Positions 38,440 through 48,508 of a stretch of 64,000 nucleotides of DNA are shown here, piece by piece (position 1 is the stretch's first letter; each line of letters begins with the position of its first letter). A model generated the notes under the pieces. It was not told the DNA's origin, searched no databases, and was given only the letters and a program-made list of their open reading frames with translations. The position numbers and the translations under genes are program-made. The stretch is taken from NCBI RefSeq assembly GCF_001942335.1, contig NZ_MKKH01000011.1:124001-188000 (forward strand), given 5' to 3'. This DNA is from Cellulosimicrobium sp. CUA-896. GTDB lineage: Bacteria; Actinomycetota; Actinomycetes; Actinomycetales; Cellulomonadaceae.

Positions 38440-41400
38440 GCACGACGACGCCCGGCTCGTCCGGTCCCGCGCGGCGCCCGACCCGCACGGGCCGGCTCGC
38501 GCGGTACGGCTTCGCCGACATCACGCGGTCGGCGGGCCTGCTCGACGACGCCGACCTCGCCCGGCTGCTGGACGGCAGCGCCGGTCGCGCCGGCGGGCCC
38601 GCGGACGGGGGCGCCGTCGACGACGACCTGCTCGTCGCCCTCGGGGCGAGCGCGGACCCCGACCTCGCGCTGCTCCAGGTCGTCCGGCTCGCCAGCGCGC
38701 TGCTGCGCGACGGCGACCCGGACCTCCTCGCGCTCGCACGGCGGTGCCTCGCGCCCGGCGCGGCGCGCGAGCGGTTGCTCGCCCTGCTCGGTGCGTCGGT
38801 CGCCCTCGGCGACGACGTCGTCCGGCGTCCGGCGCTGCTGCGCCTGGTCGCCGACCCCGCGGCCGGGACGGGGGTGGACGCCGGTGCGGTGCGGGCCGAG
38901 CTGCTGCGCGCGGTGGGCGCTGACCCGGAGGCGGCCGTGCCCGTCGCCGACCAGCCCGGCCCGGAGCGCGTCGACGCGCTGCGGCGCGCGTACCGCGAGC
39001 GGCTGCTGCGCATCGCGGCGACCGACCTCACGGTCGCGGAGCCGCTGACCCGGATGCCCGCGGTCGGCGCGGCGCTCGCGGACCTCGCCGGGGCCGCCCT
39101 CGAGGGAGCGCTGGCCGTGGCGCGTGCCGAGCTCGACGACCACGGGGCCGGGGTGCGCCTCGCCGTGATCGCCATGGGCAAGTGCGGTGCGCGCGAGCTC
39201 AACTACGTCTCCGACGTCGACGTCGTCTACGTCGTCGAGCCCGCCGAGGGCGCCGACGAGGAGTACGCGACGGGGGTGGGCGCCCGCCTCGCGACGGCGC
39301 TCGCGCGCGTGTGCTCGGGGACCTCGGGCGAGCCCGCGCTGTGGACCGTGGACGCCGCGCTGCGTCCCGAGGGCAAGCAGGGCCCGCTCGTGCGCACGCT
39401 CGCGAGCCACGTCGCGTACTACGAGCGCTGGGCCAAGACGTGGGAGTTCCAGGCGCTGCTCAAGGCGCGCGCCGTCGCGGGCGACCGGGCGCTCGGCCGC
39501 GCGTACGAGGAGGCGGTGGCGCCGTTCGTGTGGTCGGCCGCGGGCCGGGAGAACTTCGTCGAGGACTCCCAGGCGATGCGTCGCCGCGTCGAGGACCACG
39601 TGCCCGCCGCCGAGGCGGACCGCCAGCTCAAGCTCGGCAAGGGCGGGCTGCGCGACGTCGAGTTCACCGTGCAGCTCCTCCAGCTCGTGCACGGGCGGTC
39701 CGATGACACGATCCGCAGCCGCAGCACGCTCACCGCGCTCGCCGAGCTCGCCGCCGCGGGGTACGTCGGCCGTGAGCACGCCGCGCGCCTCGGCGTCTGC
39801 TACCGCTTCCTGCGCGCCCTCGAGCACCGCATCCAGCTCTTCCGGCTCCGCCGCACGCACCTCGTCCCGACCGCCGACGACGAGCTGCGCCGCCTCGCGC
39901 GCTCCCTCGGCATGCGCAGCGAGGGCGCGCAGGGCCTCGTGGACCGGTGGCGTGCGACGCGGCGCGAGGTGCGGGGGCTGCACGAGGAGCTCTACTACCG
40001 CCCGCTGCTGCCCGCGACGGCGCAGCTGTCGCCCGACGAGGTCAGCCTCGCGCCCGAGGCCGCGAAGGCACGCTTCGCCGCGATCGGGTACCGCGACCCC
40101 GCTGGCGCGATGCGTCACGTCAACGCCCTCACCGAGGGCGTGAGCCGGCGCGCGGCGATCCAGCGCCAGCTCCTGCCGGTGATGCTCGGCTGGTTCGCCG
40201 AGGGAGCCGACCCGGACGCCGGCCTGCTCGCCTTCCGCACGCTGTCCGAGACGCTCGGCGCCACCCACTGGTACCTCAAGCTCCTGCGCGACTCCGGGTC
40301 CGCCGCGCACCGGCTCGCCCAGATCCTCGCGAGCTCGCGCTACCTCGCCGACGCGCTCGCGCGGTCGCCCGAGTCGGTGCGCTGGCTCGCCGACGACGCC
40401 GACCTGCTGCCCCGCGGCGCGGAGCGGCTCGCGTCGGAGACGGACGCGATCCTCACCCGCGCCGACCAGGTCCAGCCCGCCACCGTCAGCCTGCGGGCCG
40501 TGCGGCGCCGCGAGCTCGCCCGCACCGGGGCGGCCGAGCTGCTCGGGGTGGTCGACGCGGTCACGGCTGCGCGCAGCGTCTCCGAGGCGGCCGACGTCGT
40601 GCTCGTCGGCGCGCTCCGGATCGCCGAGTTCGTCTCGCGGGGCGAGCTCGGGTACGTCGAGCAGGACCCGGCGTCCGCGCCCGCGCGCATGCTCGTGGTC
40701 GCGATGGGCCGCCTCGGCGGGTGCGAGATGGGCTACGGCTCCGACGCCGACGTGATGTTCGTCCACGACCCGGCTCCCGGCGCGTCGGAGCGCGACGCCC
40801 AGGCGTACGCCACGGCCGTCGCGACGCGGATGCGCCAGCTGCTGTCCGCCGTCGGCCCGGAACCGGCTCTGCCCGTGGACGCCGACCTGCGACCGGAGGG
40901 CCGCAACGGCCCGCTCGTGCGCTCGCTCGCCTCCTACGCCGAGTACTACCAGCGCTGGGCGAGCGTCTGGGAGGCGCAGGCGCTGCTGCGCGCCCGGCCG
41001 GTCGCCGGCGACGTCGGTGGGCTGGGCGAGGAGTTCCGGACCGTCGTGGACCGTGTGCGGTACCCCGCGGGCGGGCTGGACGCGGCGCAGCTGCGCGAGG
41101 TGCGCCGGATCAAGGCGCGTGTGGAGTCCGAGCGGCTGCCGCGCGGGGTCGAGGCGTCGCGGCACCTCAAGCTGGGGCGCGGGGGAGTGTCGGACGTCGA
41201 GTGGACCGTCCAGCTCCTCCAGCTCGAGCACGCCCACGCGGTCGAAGGTCTGCGCACGACGTCGACCGTCGAGGCGCTCGACGCCGCCGTGGGAGCCGGG
41301 CTCGTGGATGGCGAGGACGCGGCGGTGCTCGGGGAGGCCTGGCACCTCGCGTCGCGGCTGCGCAGCGCGCTCGTGCTGTGGTCCGGGCGCACGGGCGGAT

Positions 41401-41564
41401 CGACCGCCGACGTCCTGCCGCACGACCGGCAGGCGCTCTACGGCCTCGCGCGCGTGCTCGACCTACCCGACGTCACGACCGGCGCGGAGCTCGAGGAGCT
41501 GTACCTGCGCACCGCGCGGCGGGCACGCACCGTCATGGAGCGGCTGTTCTACGGCGAGGACTGA
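38436..41564 (+). CDS. glnE: Glutamine synthetase adenylyltransferase
   Basis: 1042 residues. Adds and removes AMP on glutamine synthetase. Two nucleotidyltransferase halves are visible: MGKCGARELNYVSDVDVVYVVE at about residue 245 and MGRLGGCEMGYGSDADVMFVHD at about 760. The repeated LKLGKGGLRDVEFTVQLLQL and LKLGRGGVSDVEWTVQLLQL show the internal duplication of the family. GTG overlaps the glnA2 stop (GTGA). It faces glnA1, as in M. tuberculosis. The frame is intact over more than 3 kb. Confidence 0.96.
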   Translation: MSTTTPGSSGPARRPTRTGRLARYGFADITRSAGLLDDADLARLLDGSAGRAGGPADGGAVDDDLLVALGASADPDLALLQVVRLASALLRDGDPDLLALARRCLAPGAARERLLALLGASVALGDDVVRRPALLRLVADPAAGTGVDAGAVRAELLRAVGADPEAAVPVADQPGPERVDALRRAYRERLLRIAATDLTVAEPLTRMPAVGAALADLAGAALEGALAVARAELDDHGAGVRLAVIAMGKCGARELNYVSDVDVVYVVEPAEGADEEYATGVGARLATALARVCSGTSGEPALWTVDAALRPEGKQGPLVRTLASHVAYYERWAKTWEFQALLKARAVAGDRALGRAYEEAVAPFVWSAAGRENFVEDSQAMRRRVEDHVPAAEADRQLKLGKGGLRDVEFTVQLLQLVHGRSDDTIRSRSTLTALAELAAAGYVGREHAARLGVCYRFLRALEHRIQLFRLRRTHLVPTADDELRRLARSLGMRSEGAQGLVDRWRATRREVRGLHEELYYRPLLPATAQLSPDEVSLAPEAAKARFAAIGYRDPAGAMRHVNALTEGVSRRAAIQRQLLPVMLGWFAEGADPDAGLLAFRTLSETLGATHWYLKLLRDSGSAAHRLAQILASSRYLADALARSPESVRWLADDADLLPRGAERLASETDAILTRADQVQPATVSLRAVRRRELARTGAAELLGVVDAVTAARSVSEAADVVLVGALRIAEFVSRGELGYVEQDPASAPARMLVVAMGRLGGCEMGYGSDADVMFVHDPAPGASERDAQAYATAVATRMRQLLSAVGPEPALPVDADLRPEGRNGPLVRSLASYAEYYQRWASVWEAQALLRARPVAGDVGGLGEEFRTVVDRVRYPAGGLDAAQLREVRRIKARVESERLPRGVEASRHLKLGRGGVSDVEWTVQLLQLEHAHAVEGLRTTSTVEALDAAVGAGLVDGEDAAVLGEAWHLASRLRSALVLWSGRTGGSTADVLPHDRQALYGLARVLDLPDVTTGAELEELYLRTARRARTVMERLFYGED

Positions 41565-41566
41565 GC

Positions 41567-41655
41567 CGAACCCCGGGTTGCGCGCGGTTCAACGTGCCGA
41601 ACCTCGGGTTGTGCGGCAGACCACTCTCGATCTGCCGCACAACCCGGGGTTCGGC
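41567..41655. terminator. glnE terminator with duplicated arm
   Basis: Arms 41596-41620 and 41631-41655 pair over 25 bases with one G-U, loop of 10 bases. A further copy of the outer arm, GCCGAACCCCGGGTTG, starts at 41567 just after the stop and pairs perfectly over 16 bases with the same right arm. Confidence 0.75.
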
Positions 41656-41724
41656 GTCGACAGGGGCGGGGGCGACCTCCTCGGCGGGAGGACCGCCCGG
41701 ACCAGGAATCCGGCTGTGGACCCG

Positions 41725-41761
41725 CGAGAGCCCCGGAGTCCGTCGGACTCCGGGGCTCTCG
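41725..41761. terminator. glnA1 terminator
   Basis: 17-base perfect inverted repeat with a 3-base loop, about 20 bases after the glnA1 stop on the minus strand. Confidence 0.8.
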
Positions 41762-41780
41762 GTGCGGCGTCTGCTACCGA

Positions 41781-43204
41781 TCAGATGTCGTAGTAGAGCT
41801 CGAACTCGTGCGGGTGCGGGCGCAGACGGATCGGGTCGATCTCGTTGGTGCGCTTGTAGTCGATCCACGTCTGGATGAGGTCGGGCGTGAACACGTCGCC
41901 CTGCGTCAGGTAGTCGTGGTCGGCCTCGAGCGCGTCGAGCGCCTCGCCGAGCGACGCCGGGACCTGCGCGATCTGCGCGTGCTCCTCGGGCGGCAGCTCG
42001 TAGAGGTCCTTGTCGATCGGCTCCGGCGGCTCGATGCGGTTCCGCACGCCGTCGATGCCGGCGAGCAGCTGCGCGGCGAAGGCGAGGTACGGGTTGGCCG
42101 ACGGGTCGGGCACGCGGAACTCGACGCGCTTCGCCTTGGCGGAGGAGCCGTGACGGGGATGCGGATGCACGCGGAGCGGTTGCGCGCCGAGTACACGAGG
42201 TTGACCGGGGCCTCGTAGCCGGGGACCAGGCGGTGGTAGGAGTTCACCGACGGGTTCGTGAACGCCAGCAGCGACGGCGCGTGCTTGAGGAGGCCGCCGA
42301 TGTACCAGCGGGCCGTGTCGGACAGGCCGCCGTAGCCCTTCTCGTCGAAGAACAGCGGCTCGCCGTTCAGCCACAGCGACTGGTGCGAGTGCATGCCCGA
42401 GCCGTTGTCGCCGAAGATCGGCTTCGGCATGAACGTCACCGACTTGCCGGCCTCGAAGCCCACGTTGCGGATGACGTACTTGAACTTCATCAGGTCGTCG
42501 GCCGCGTGCAGCAGCGTGTTGAAGCGGTAGTTGATCTCCTGCTGGCCGGCGGTGCCCACCTCGTGGTGCGCGCGCTCGACGTCGAGACCCACCTGGCCGA
42601 GGACGGCGACCATGTCGTCGCGCAGGTCGGCGAAGCGGTCCGACGGGGAGACGGGGAAGTAGCCACCCTTGTAGCGCGTCTTGTACGCGAGGTTGCCACC
42701 CTCCTCCTCGCGACCGGTGTTCCACGCGGCCTCGACCGAGTCGAGGTGGTAGAAGCTCGAGTGCTGGTTCGTCGCGAAGCGGGCCTCGTCGAAGACGTAG
42801 AACTCGGCCTCGGGGGCGAAGTACGCCGTGTCGGCGATGCCGGTCGACGCGAGGTACGCCTCGGCCTTGGCGGCGATGTTGCGGGGGTCGCGCGAGTACG
42901 GCTCGCCCGTGAACGGGTCGACGATCGAGAAGTTCACGACGAGCGTCTTGCGCTTGCGGAACGGGTCCACGAACGCGGTCTTGACGTCCGGCACGAGCTT
43001 CATGTCCGACTCGTGGATCGCCTGGAAGCCGCGGATCGACGATCCGTCGAACATCAGGCCGTCCTCGAAGGCGGCCTCGTCGAACTGTGCGACGGGGATG
43101 TTGAAGTGCTGCATGATGCCGGGCAGGTCGCAGAAGCGGACGTCGACGAACTCGACGCCCTCGTTCCGCGTGAAGGCGATTGCCTCCTCCGCGTTGTTGA
43201 ACAT
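41781..43204 (-). CDS. glnA: Glutamine synthetase I, one frame break
   Basis: 474 residues when corrected. Main ammonium-assimilating enzyme, a dodecamer. It opens [21 protein letters not shown] and has [13 protein letters not shown], the metal-binding [10 protein letters not shown] and [11 protein letters not shown]. The adenylylation tyrosine lies in [11 protein letters not shown], the target of GlnE encoded opposite. One base is missing near 42149. AAGGAG before the ATG. A four-box GlnR-type site lies upstream. Confidence 0.96.
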
Positions 43205-43287
43205 CCGTTGCTCCTTGATCGGGTGGTGCCGTCGGGCTGCGCGGCGACGAACCGCTGACGTGGCGCCCACGAACCTAGGGCGCAGCG

Positions 43288-43325
43288 GTTTCCTCGCCGT
43301 GTACCCGTTGTTTCGGCCGTGTTAC
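43288..43325 (-). promoter_or_regulatory. GlnR-type box upstream of glnA1
   Basis: On the minus strand: GTAAC-N6-GAAAC-N6-TACAC-N6-GAAAC, four pentamers in exact 5-6-5-6-5-6-5 spacing. This matches the Streptomyces GlnR consensus (GTNAC and GAAAC boxes) except in the third box. TAGGTT at 43272-43277 follows the last box by ten bases and could be the -10. Confidence 0.75.
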
Positions 43326-43451
43326 GTCCGGCGTCCCCGTGTGACGGTCGTGCTACACGGGGGCGCGTTCAGCCCTCGGCGCTCGGGTGCGCCGGGCCGA
43401 CCCTATCGTCGTCGGGCCCGCGCGGGGCGCGGGTGTCCACGTCCCGGCACG

Positions 43452-43457
43452 TAGGCT
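43452..43457 (+). promoter_or_regulatory. -10 box of the RDD gene
   Basis: TAGGCT, six bases before the GTG at 43464. Confidence 0.5.
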
Positions 43458-43463
43458 GGGGCC

Positions 43464-43940
43464 GTGGTATCGCGCGAGGACATGGGTTCGTGGCTCGAGG
43501 GCACCCCCGGGGGACGCCCGGAGGGGCGCGGCGCGCGCCTCGGGCTCCCGCCCGACGGGCCCGGTTCCCTCGCCACGCTCGGCCGCCGGCTCGTCGCGCT
43601 GGTCGTCGACTGGACGCTCGCCACGCTCGTGGCGTTCCTGTTCTTCCGTCCCGCGGCGGACGGCTTCTTCGAGAGCGTCTCCGCGCTGCCCGCGTGGTCC
43701 CAGCCGCTCGTGTTCGCGGTCGAGAACGTGCTGCTCGTCAGCACGCTGGGCTTCACCGTCGGGCACCGCCTGCTCGGGATGCGCGTGCGCCGGGTCGCCG
43801 AGCCGCGGCGGATGGTCGGCGTCGGGCGCGCCCTGCTACGGACCGCGCTGCTCCTGCTCGTCGTCCCCGCCGTCGTGTGGGACGCCGACGGCCGCGGCCT
43901 GCACGACCGCGCCGCCGGCACGGTGCTCGTGCGGACCTGA
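43464..43940 (+). CDS. RDD-family membrane protein
   Basis: 158 residues. LGRRLVALVVDWTLATLVAFLFF contains the RDD-type R and D in the first helix; three hydrophobic segments in all, with GHRLLGMRVRRV between the second and third and GRGLHDRAAGTVLV at the end. Function unknown. Lies between glnA1 and the DUF4191 gene, as does Rv2219A in M. tuberculosis. Confidence 0.87.
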   Translation: MVSREDMGSWLEGTPGGRPEGRGARLGLPPDGPGSLATLGRRLVALVVDWTLATLVAFLFFRPAADGFFESVSALPAWSQPLVFAVENVLLVSTLGFTVGHRLLGMRVRRVAEPRRMVGVGRALLRTALLLLVVPAVVWDADGRGLHDRAAGTVLVRT

Positions 43941-43962
43941 CCGTCGCCCGGGGCCCGGACGG

Positions 43963-44706
43963 TCAGCGGCCCTTGAGCCCCTTGCGGTCGGGGCGTGCGC
44001 GCGACGGGTCGACGCCCTTGGGGATGGGCAGGCGGGCGGCGCCGAGCGCGCGCAGCCGCTTGGAGACCTCGGCGGTCTCGGGCTTGGTGAGCGTCGGCTT
44101 GAGCTTCTGGACGGTCCGCGGGAGCTTCGGGAGAGCGACCTGGCCCTCGTCGTTGCCGACCTGCACGAGCGTGACGGGCACGTTCGGCAGCACGCGCGTC
44201 ACACGCTTGCGCTCGCTGTCGAGCAGCCGCTTCGCCCGGTGCGGCGGTCCCTCGCTCACGAGGACGACGCCCGCGCGGCCGACGCCGCGGAACACGAGGT
44301 CCTGGGTGCGGGGGTCGACCGCGACGGGCTCCTCGTCGAAGGTCCAGCCACGTCGGATGGTGCCGAGCGCGGCGCGCGCGGCGCCGGGCTGGCCCTCGAT
44401 CTGCTGGTACGCGGCGCGCTCGGCGCGACGCGTGAGCACGAACATGGCGCCCAGCGCGGCGAACGGCAGGCCCACGATGAGCGTGTAGACCCACTGGCCC
44501 CACCACAGGCCGATCGCGAGGGCGACGACGAGGATCCCGACGAACACGCCGAGCATGACCCACGTGACCGCGGGGTCCTGCTTGCGGGTCATCTGGTAGG
44601 CGGCCCACACCTGGTGGTACCAGCGCTGCTTCTTGGGCTTCTTCTGCGTGGCGACCTGCTCGCCGGCGGCGGGCGCGCCGGTGGTGCCAGAGTTCTTGCG
44701 GGCCAT
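43963..44706 (-). CDS. DUF4191 membrane protein
   Basis: 247 residues. A lysine-rich N-terminus, two adjacent membrane helices (VTWVMLGVFVGILVVALAIGL and VYTLIVGLPFAALGAMFVL), then a soluble domain with RRGWTFDEEPVAVDPR, GRAGVVLVSEGPPHRAKRLL and a proline/lysine-rich tail. This is the actinobacterial family of Rv2219, always near lipA. Role unknown. The start has no SD but a TAGACT box. Confidence 0.88.
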   Translation of the reverse strand: MARKNSGTTGAPAAGEQVATQKKPKKQRWYHQVWAAYQMTRKQDPAVTWVMLGVFVGILVVALAIGLWWGQWVYTLIVGLPFAALGAMFVLTRRAERAAYQQIEGQPGAARAALGTIRRGWTFDEEPVAVDPRTQDLVFRGVGRAGVVLVSEGPPHRAKRLLDSERKRVTRVLPNVPVTLVQVGNDEGQVALPKLPRTVQKLKPTLTKPETAEVSKRLRALGAARLPIPKGVDPSRARPDRKGLKGR

Positions 44707-44713
44707 GGTCGTC

Positions 44714-44719
44714 AGTCTA
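44714..44719 (-). promoter_or_regulatory. -10 box of the DUF4191 gene
   Basis: TAGACT on the minus strand, seven bases before the ATG at 44706; it overlaps the last codon of lipA. Confidence 0.45.
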
Positions 44720-45726
44720 GTAGGGCGCGCGGGCCAGCAGGCTTGCGGCCTCCTGCCGGGACGTCGTCGGCTCCGCGAGGTGGGCGAGCGCGGGCGGCAC
44801 GGGCAGGCCGCGGCGGGTCATCGCCTGGCCCCACAGGCGGCCCGCCCGGTAGGAGGAGCGCACGAGCGGCCCGGACATGACACCGAGGAAGCCGATCTCC
44901 TCCGCCGCGTCCGACAGCTCGACGAACTCCTCCGGCTTGACCCAGCGGTCCACGGGGTGGTGGCGCAGCGACGGGCGCAGGTACTGCGTGATCGTCACGA
45001 GGTCGCAGCCCGCGTCGTGCAGGTCCTGCAGGGCCGCGCGCGCCTCGTCGGTCGTCTCGCCCATGCCGAGGATGAGGTTCGACTTCGTGACCAGCCCCGC
45101 CTCGCGCGCGCGGGTGAGCACCGACAGGGAGCGCTCGTACCGGAAGCCCGGCCGGATCTGCTTGAAGATGCGCGGCACGGTCTCGAGGTTGTGCGCCAGG
45201 ACCTCCGGGCGCGACGCGTTCACCTGGTCGAGCAGCTCGGGGACGGCGTTGAAGTCGGGGATGAGCAGCTCGCGCCGGTGCCCGGGTTCAGCGCGTGGAT
45301 CTGCCGCACGGTCTCGGCGTACAGCCAGGCGCCGCCGTCGGCCAGGTCGTCGCGCGCGACCCCGGTGACGGTCGAGTAGCGCAGGCCCATCGCCTGGACG
45401 GACTCGGCGACGCGACGCGGCTCGTCGGCGTCGAAGTCCGCCGGCTTGCCCGTGTCGATCTGGCAGAAGTCGCAGCGGCGCGTGCACTGGTCGCCGCCGA
45501 TGAGGAACGTCGCCTCGCGGTCCTCCCAGCACTCGAAGATGTTGGGGCAGCCCGCCTCCTCGCAGACCGTGTGCAGGCCCTCGCGCCGCACGAGACCCTT
45601 GAGCTCGGAGTACTCCGGGCCCATCGACGCGCGGGTCTTGATCCACTCGGGCTTCTTCTCGATGGGCGTCGCCGCGTTGCGAGCCTCGACGCGCAGCATG
45701 CGCCGGCCTTCTGGTGCGATCGTCAC
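44717..45726 (-). CDS. lipA: Lipoyl synthase, one frame break
   Basis: 336 residues when corrected. Radical-SAM enzyme that inserts two sulphurs into octanoyl groups on E2 proteins. The auxiliary cluster cysteines are C55, C60 and C66 ([13 protein letters not shown]) and the radical-SAM cluster is C81, C85 and C88 (CTRRCDFC). [11 protein letters not shown] near the C-terminus supplies the serine ligand. One base is missing near 45271, before [17 protein letters not shown] start with GGGAGA upstream. Confidence 0.94.
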
Positions 45727-45834
45727 GGGGTCTCCCGGTCGTCGTGGCCTGCTGGTCGCCGACGCCCGACCGCGGGAGCGGTCCGCGGGCGTCCGGCCAG
45801 GTGGCGGGGCGCCCGGTACGACGCCGGACTACGG

Positions 45835-47190
45835 TCAGCGTACGGCAGCGCGCGCGCCCCGCTCCGGGCGGCGACCAGCCCGTGGACGTGACGTCAGCGA
45901 CACCCCGGCGGCGAGCAGCACCGCGGCGGCGACGACGGGCACCGCGAACGACGCGGCGGCCGACACCCCTTGCCCGAGCTGGCCCGCACCCGAGGCGCCG
46001 AGCGCGACGCCGACGACGTTCGCGCTGGCGACGAGGGTCATCGCGGCGGCGGTGCGGCCGGCGGGCGCCCGCTCGCCCGCCACGGTGAACACGGTGACCA
46101 TGACCGGGCCCACGAACAGGCCCGCGACCGCGACGGCCGCGACCACGGCCGCGACCGATCCGGTCGAGGCGGCGCCGACGAGCGCCGCCGTGCTGACGAG
46201 GAGCCCCCCGGCGAACGTCGTCCAGCGGGCGCCGAGGGACCAGCGGTCCGGCAGCGCGACGACGGCGAGCGCGGTCGCCGCCGAGCCGACGCCCATCACC
46301 GCGTACACGAGTCCTGCGAGGTCCGGGACGCCCGCGTCGCGCGTCAGGGCCGTCAGCGCGGCCTGGGTGCCGCCGAAGAGCAGCCCCATGGCGAGCATGC
46401 CGACGACCGTCACCGCCTCGCGACGCGCGAGCCGCCACGTCGCGCGCAGCCCGCCGGGCGCCGTCGGCGCTGTCGACGCCGCGCCGGGGGTGCCGGGGCG
46501 GCTCGTGACCCGTGCGCTCGGGTGGAGCGCGAACGCGGTGCCGGCGGTCGCCAGCAGCGCGGCGGCCACCAGCACGGCCACCTGGGGCGACCCGGCGGCG
46601 GCGAGCACCCCGACGAGCGCCGGTCCGAGCACGAAGCTCACCTCGTCGGCGGTGCTCTCGTAGCTCATCGCGGCGAAGAGCGTCCGCGGCTCGTCGCGGG
46701 CCATGGCGAGCCAGCGCACCCGGGCGAGGGGCCCCACCTGCGGCACGCTCGCGCCGACCGCCGCGGCGGCGGCGAGCGTCGCGGCGGTCGACGACCCGGT
46801 GCTCGCCGCGAGCAGGCCCAGGACGGCGAGGGCCGACGCCGGCGCGCAGACGAGCACGACGCGCCGCTGGCCGACCCGGTCGGCGACGGCACCCTGGGCC
46901 GGCCCGCCGACCGCCGTGCCGAGCGCGGCCGCCGCCGAGGCGAGTCCGCCGAGGGCGACGGACCCTGTCGAGGACGTGACGAGCAGCAGCGTGCCGATCG
47001 TCAGCATCGAGAACGGCAGGCGTGCGAGGAACGCCACCGGGAGGAACCACCGCCCGGCGAGACGGGGGAGGCGGGCGTAGACGCCGGCCCGTGCGGGCGA
47101 GGGCGTCGGCGCGCCCGCGCGCGGGCCGGGTGCGTCGTGCGGCGGCACCGTGGGCGCCGGGGCAGGGGAGGAGGAGGTCGTCGGTGTCAT
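45835..47190 (-). CDS. MFS transporter
   Basis: About 451 residues with twelve hydrophobic segments, after a proline/alanine-rich N-terminal 45 residues. The A-like loop [15 protein letters not shown] follows the second helix and [39 protein letters not shown] is typical of exporters. Substrate unknown. ATG at 47190 chosen; a GTG at 47220 is possible. TACGCT near 47264 may be the promoter. It lies between lipB and lipA, which are usually adjacent. Confidence 0.85.
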   Translation of the reverse strand: MTPTTSSSPAPAPTVPPHDAPGPRAGAPTPSPARAGVYARLPRLAGRWFLPVAFLARLPFSMLTIGTLLLVTSSTGSVALGGLASAAAALGTAVGGPAQGAVADRVGQRRVVLVCAPASALAVLGLLAASTGSSTAATLAAAAAVGASVPQVGPLARVRWLAMARDEPRTLFAAMSYESTADEVSFVLGPALVGVLAAAGSPQVAVLVAAALLATAGTAFALHPSARVTSRPGTPGAASTAPTAPGGLRATWRLARREAVTVVGMLAMGLLFGGTQAALTALTRDAGVPDLAGLVYAVMGVGSAATALAVVALPDRWSLGARWTTFAGGLLVSTAALVGAASTGSVAAVVAAVAVAGLFVGPVMVTVFTVAGERAPAGRTAAAMTLVASANVVGVALGASGAGQLGQGVSAAASFAVPVVAAAVLLAAGVSLTSRPRAGRRPERGARAAVR

Positions 47191-47284
47191 GCGTGGTCCA
47201 GGGGTCGGCAGGTCGCGCACCGACCCTCCCGTACTCCGGCGCGCGCGACGTCCCTGAGCCTCCAGCGTAGCGCGCGGTGCGGCG

Positions 47285-47941
47285 CTACCCCGTCGCCGCC
47301 GGAGCGGGCGCCGCGCGCAGCGGTGCCAGCGCGGCCTCCAGCGCCGCGACGAGGGACGCGGCGACCTCGTCGGGCGACACGGTCCGGCCCAGCTCGGCGG
47401 AGAGCGACGTCACGTCGGCGTCGTCGATGCCGCACGGGACGATGCGCTCGAAGCGCGACAGGTTGGGGCAGCAGTTCAGGGCGAGACCGTGCATGGTCAC
47501 GCCGCGGGCGACGCGCACGCCGATCGCGCACACCTTGCGCTCGCGCCGCGTGGCGTCGGCCTCCAGCCAGACGCCGCTGCGCCCCTCGACCCGCACCGTC
47601 GCGAGCCCGAGCCCGCCGCACACGGCCATGACCGCGTCCTCGAGCGCGCGGACGTAGGCCACGACGTCCACCGGCTCCGCGAGGCGCAGCACCGGGTAGG
47701 CGACGAGCTGTCCGGGCCCGTGCCACGTGATCCTGCCGCCGCGGTCGACGTCCACGACGGGTGTGCCGTCGTGCGGCCGCTCGGTCCGGTTGGTCCGCCG
47801 CCCGGCGGTGTACACGTCCGGGTGCTCGACGAGGAGCAGCGTGTCCTCGCGCGTACCGGCCGCGACCGCCTCGTGCGTCGAGCGCTGGAGCGCCCACGCG
47901 TCGTGGTACTCCGTCAGGCCCGGCAGGGTGTGCACGTCCAC
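47285..47941 (-). CDS. lipB: Octanoyl-ACP:protein octanoyltransferase
   Basis: 218 residues. Transfers octanoate from ACP to the lipoyl domains of E2 proteins. Catalytic K136 is in [12 protein letters not shown] and C170 in [21 protein letters not shown] is the family signature. GTG start, six bases after TAGCCT, no SD. Confidence 0.94.
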   Translation of the reverse strand: MDVHTLPGLTEYHDAWALQRSTHEAVAAGTREDTLLLVEHPDVYTAGRRTNRTERPHDGTPVVDVDRGGRITWHGPGQLVAYPVLRLAEPVDVVAYVRALEDAVMAVCGGLGLATVRVEGRSGVWLEADATRRERKVCAIGVRVARGVTMHGLALNCCPNLSRFERIVPCGIDDADVTSLSAELGRTVSPDEVAASLVAALEAALAPLRAAPAPAATG

Positions 47942-47947
47942 CGGGCC

Positions 47948-47953
47948 AGGCTA
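47948..47953 (-). promoter_or_regulatory. -10 box of lipB
   Basis: TAGCCT on the minus strand, six bases before the GTG at 47941; overlaps the last codons of the MarR-type gene. Confidence 0.45.
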
Positions 47954-48463
47954 GCCCTCGCCGGGCGCGTCCGGGTCGCGGGGCAGGTGCTCGAGCATCG
48001 CGAGGAGCGCCTCGCGCAGCGCACCGACCTGCGCGTCGTCGAGGCCGCGCGTGGCGAGCTCCTCCGCCGGCCGGCGTCGTGCGGCGGCCGTCGCGGCCGT
48101 GCGGCCGGAGTCTGTGAGGCCGACCGCGCGCCGTCGACGGTCGGCCGGGTCGCCCGTGCGCGTCACGTAGCCCGACCGCTCCAGGCGGGCGACGACCCGG
48201 CTCATCGTCTGCTCGGTCACCCCGGACTCCGCGGCGAGCTCGCGCTGGGACCGCGGCCCGGCGAGCAGGTGCATGAGGACGGGGAACCCGGCGTGGTTGA
48301 GGTCCCACTGGCCGAGGTGGGCGTTCCACTCGCGCTCGATCCGGCGCGCGACCGCGAACAGCAGGCGACCGGTGGGCCACTGCGTCGGGTCGGCGGACGC
48401 GGGCTCGGCGAAGACCGGGTCGGCCTCGGACCCGTTCGTGACGTCGGCGAGCGGTCGCTCCAC
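47951..48463 (-). CDS. MarR-family regulator
   Basis: About 170 residues. Winged helix: SQRELAAESGVTEQTMSRVVARLERSGYVTR then DPADRRRRAVGLTDSGR in the wing. The GTG at 48463 was chosen for GGAGGGAGGA just upstream; an ATG at 48484 is an alternative. Divergent from the MMPL exporter with a shared palindrome, the usual layout of a repressor controlling an efflux pump in response to a drug or lipid. Confidence 0.87.
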   Translation of the reverse strand: MERPLADVTNGSEADPVFAEPASADPTQWPTGRLLFAVARRIEREWNAHLGQWDLNHAGFPVLMHLLAGPRSQRELAAESGVTEQTMSRVVARLERSGYVTRTGDPADRRRRAVGLTDSGRTAATAAARRRPAEELATRGLDDAQVGALREALLAMLEHLPRDPDAPGEG

Positions 48464-48494
48464 GTGCACTCCTCCCTCCGCCATGGCACCATTA

Positions 48495-48508
48495 CTCAGC
48501 ATGCTGAG
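48495..48508. promoter_or_regulatory. Palindromic operator between marR-type gene and MMPL gene
   Basis: CTCAGCATGCTGAG, a perfect 14-base palindrome. With one mismatched pair it extends to 20 bases with TT and AA at the ends. It overlaps the ATG of the MMPL gene and lies about 32 bases before the regulator start. Confidence 0.6.
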
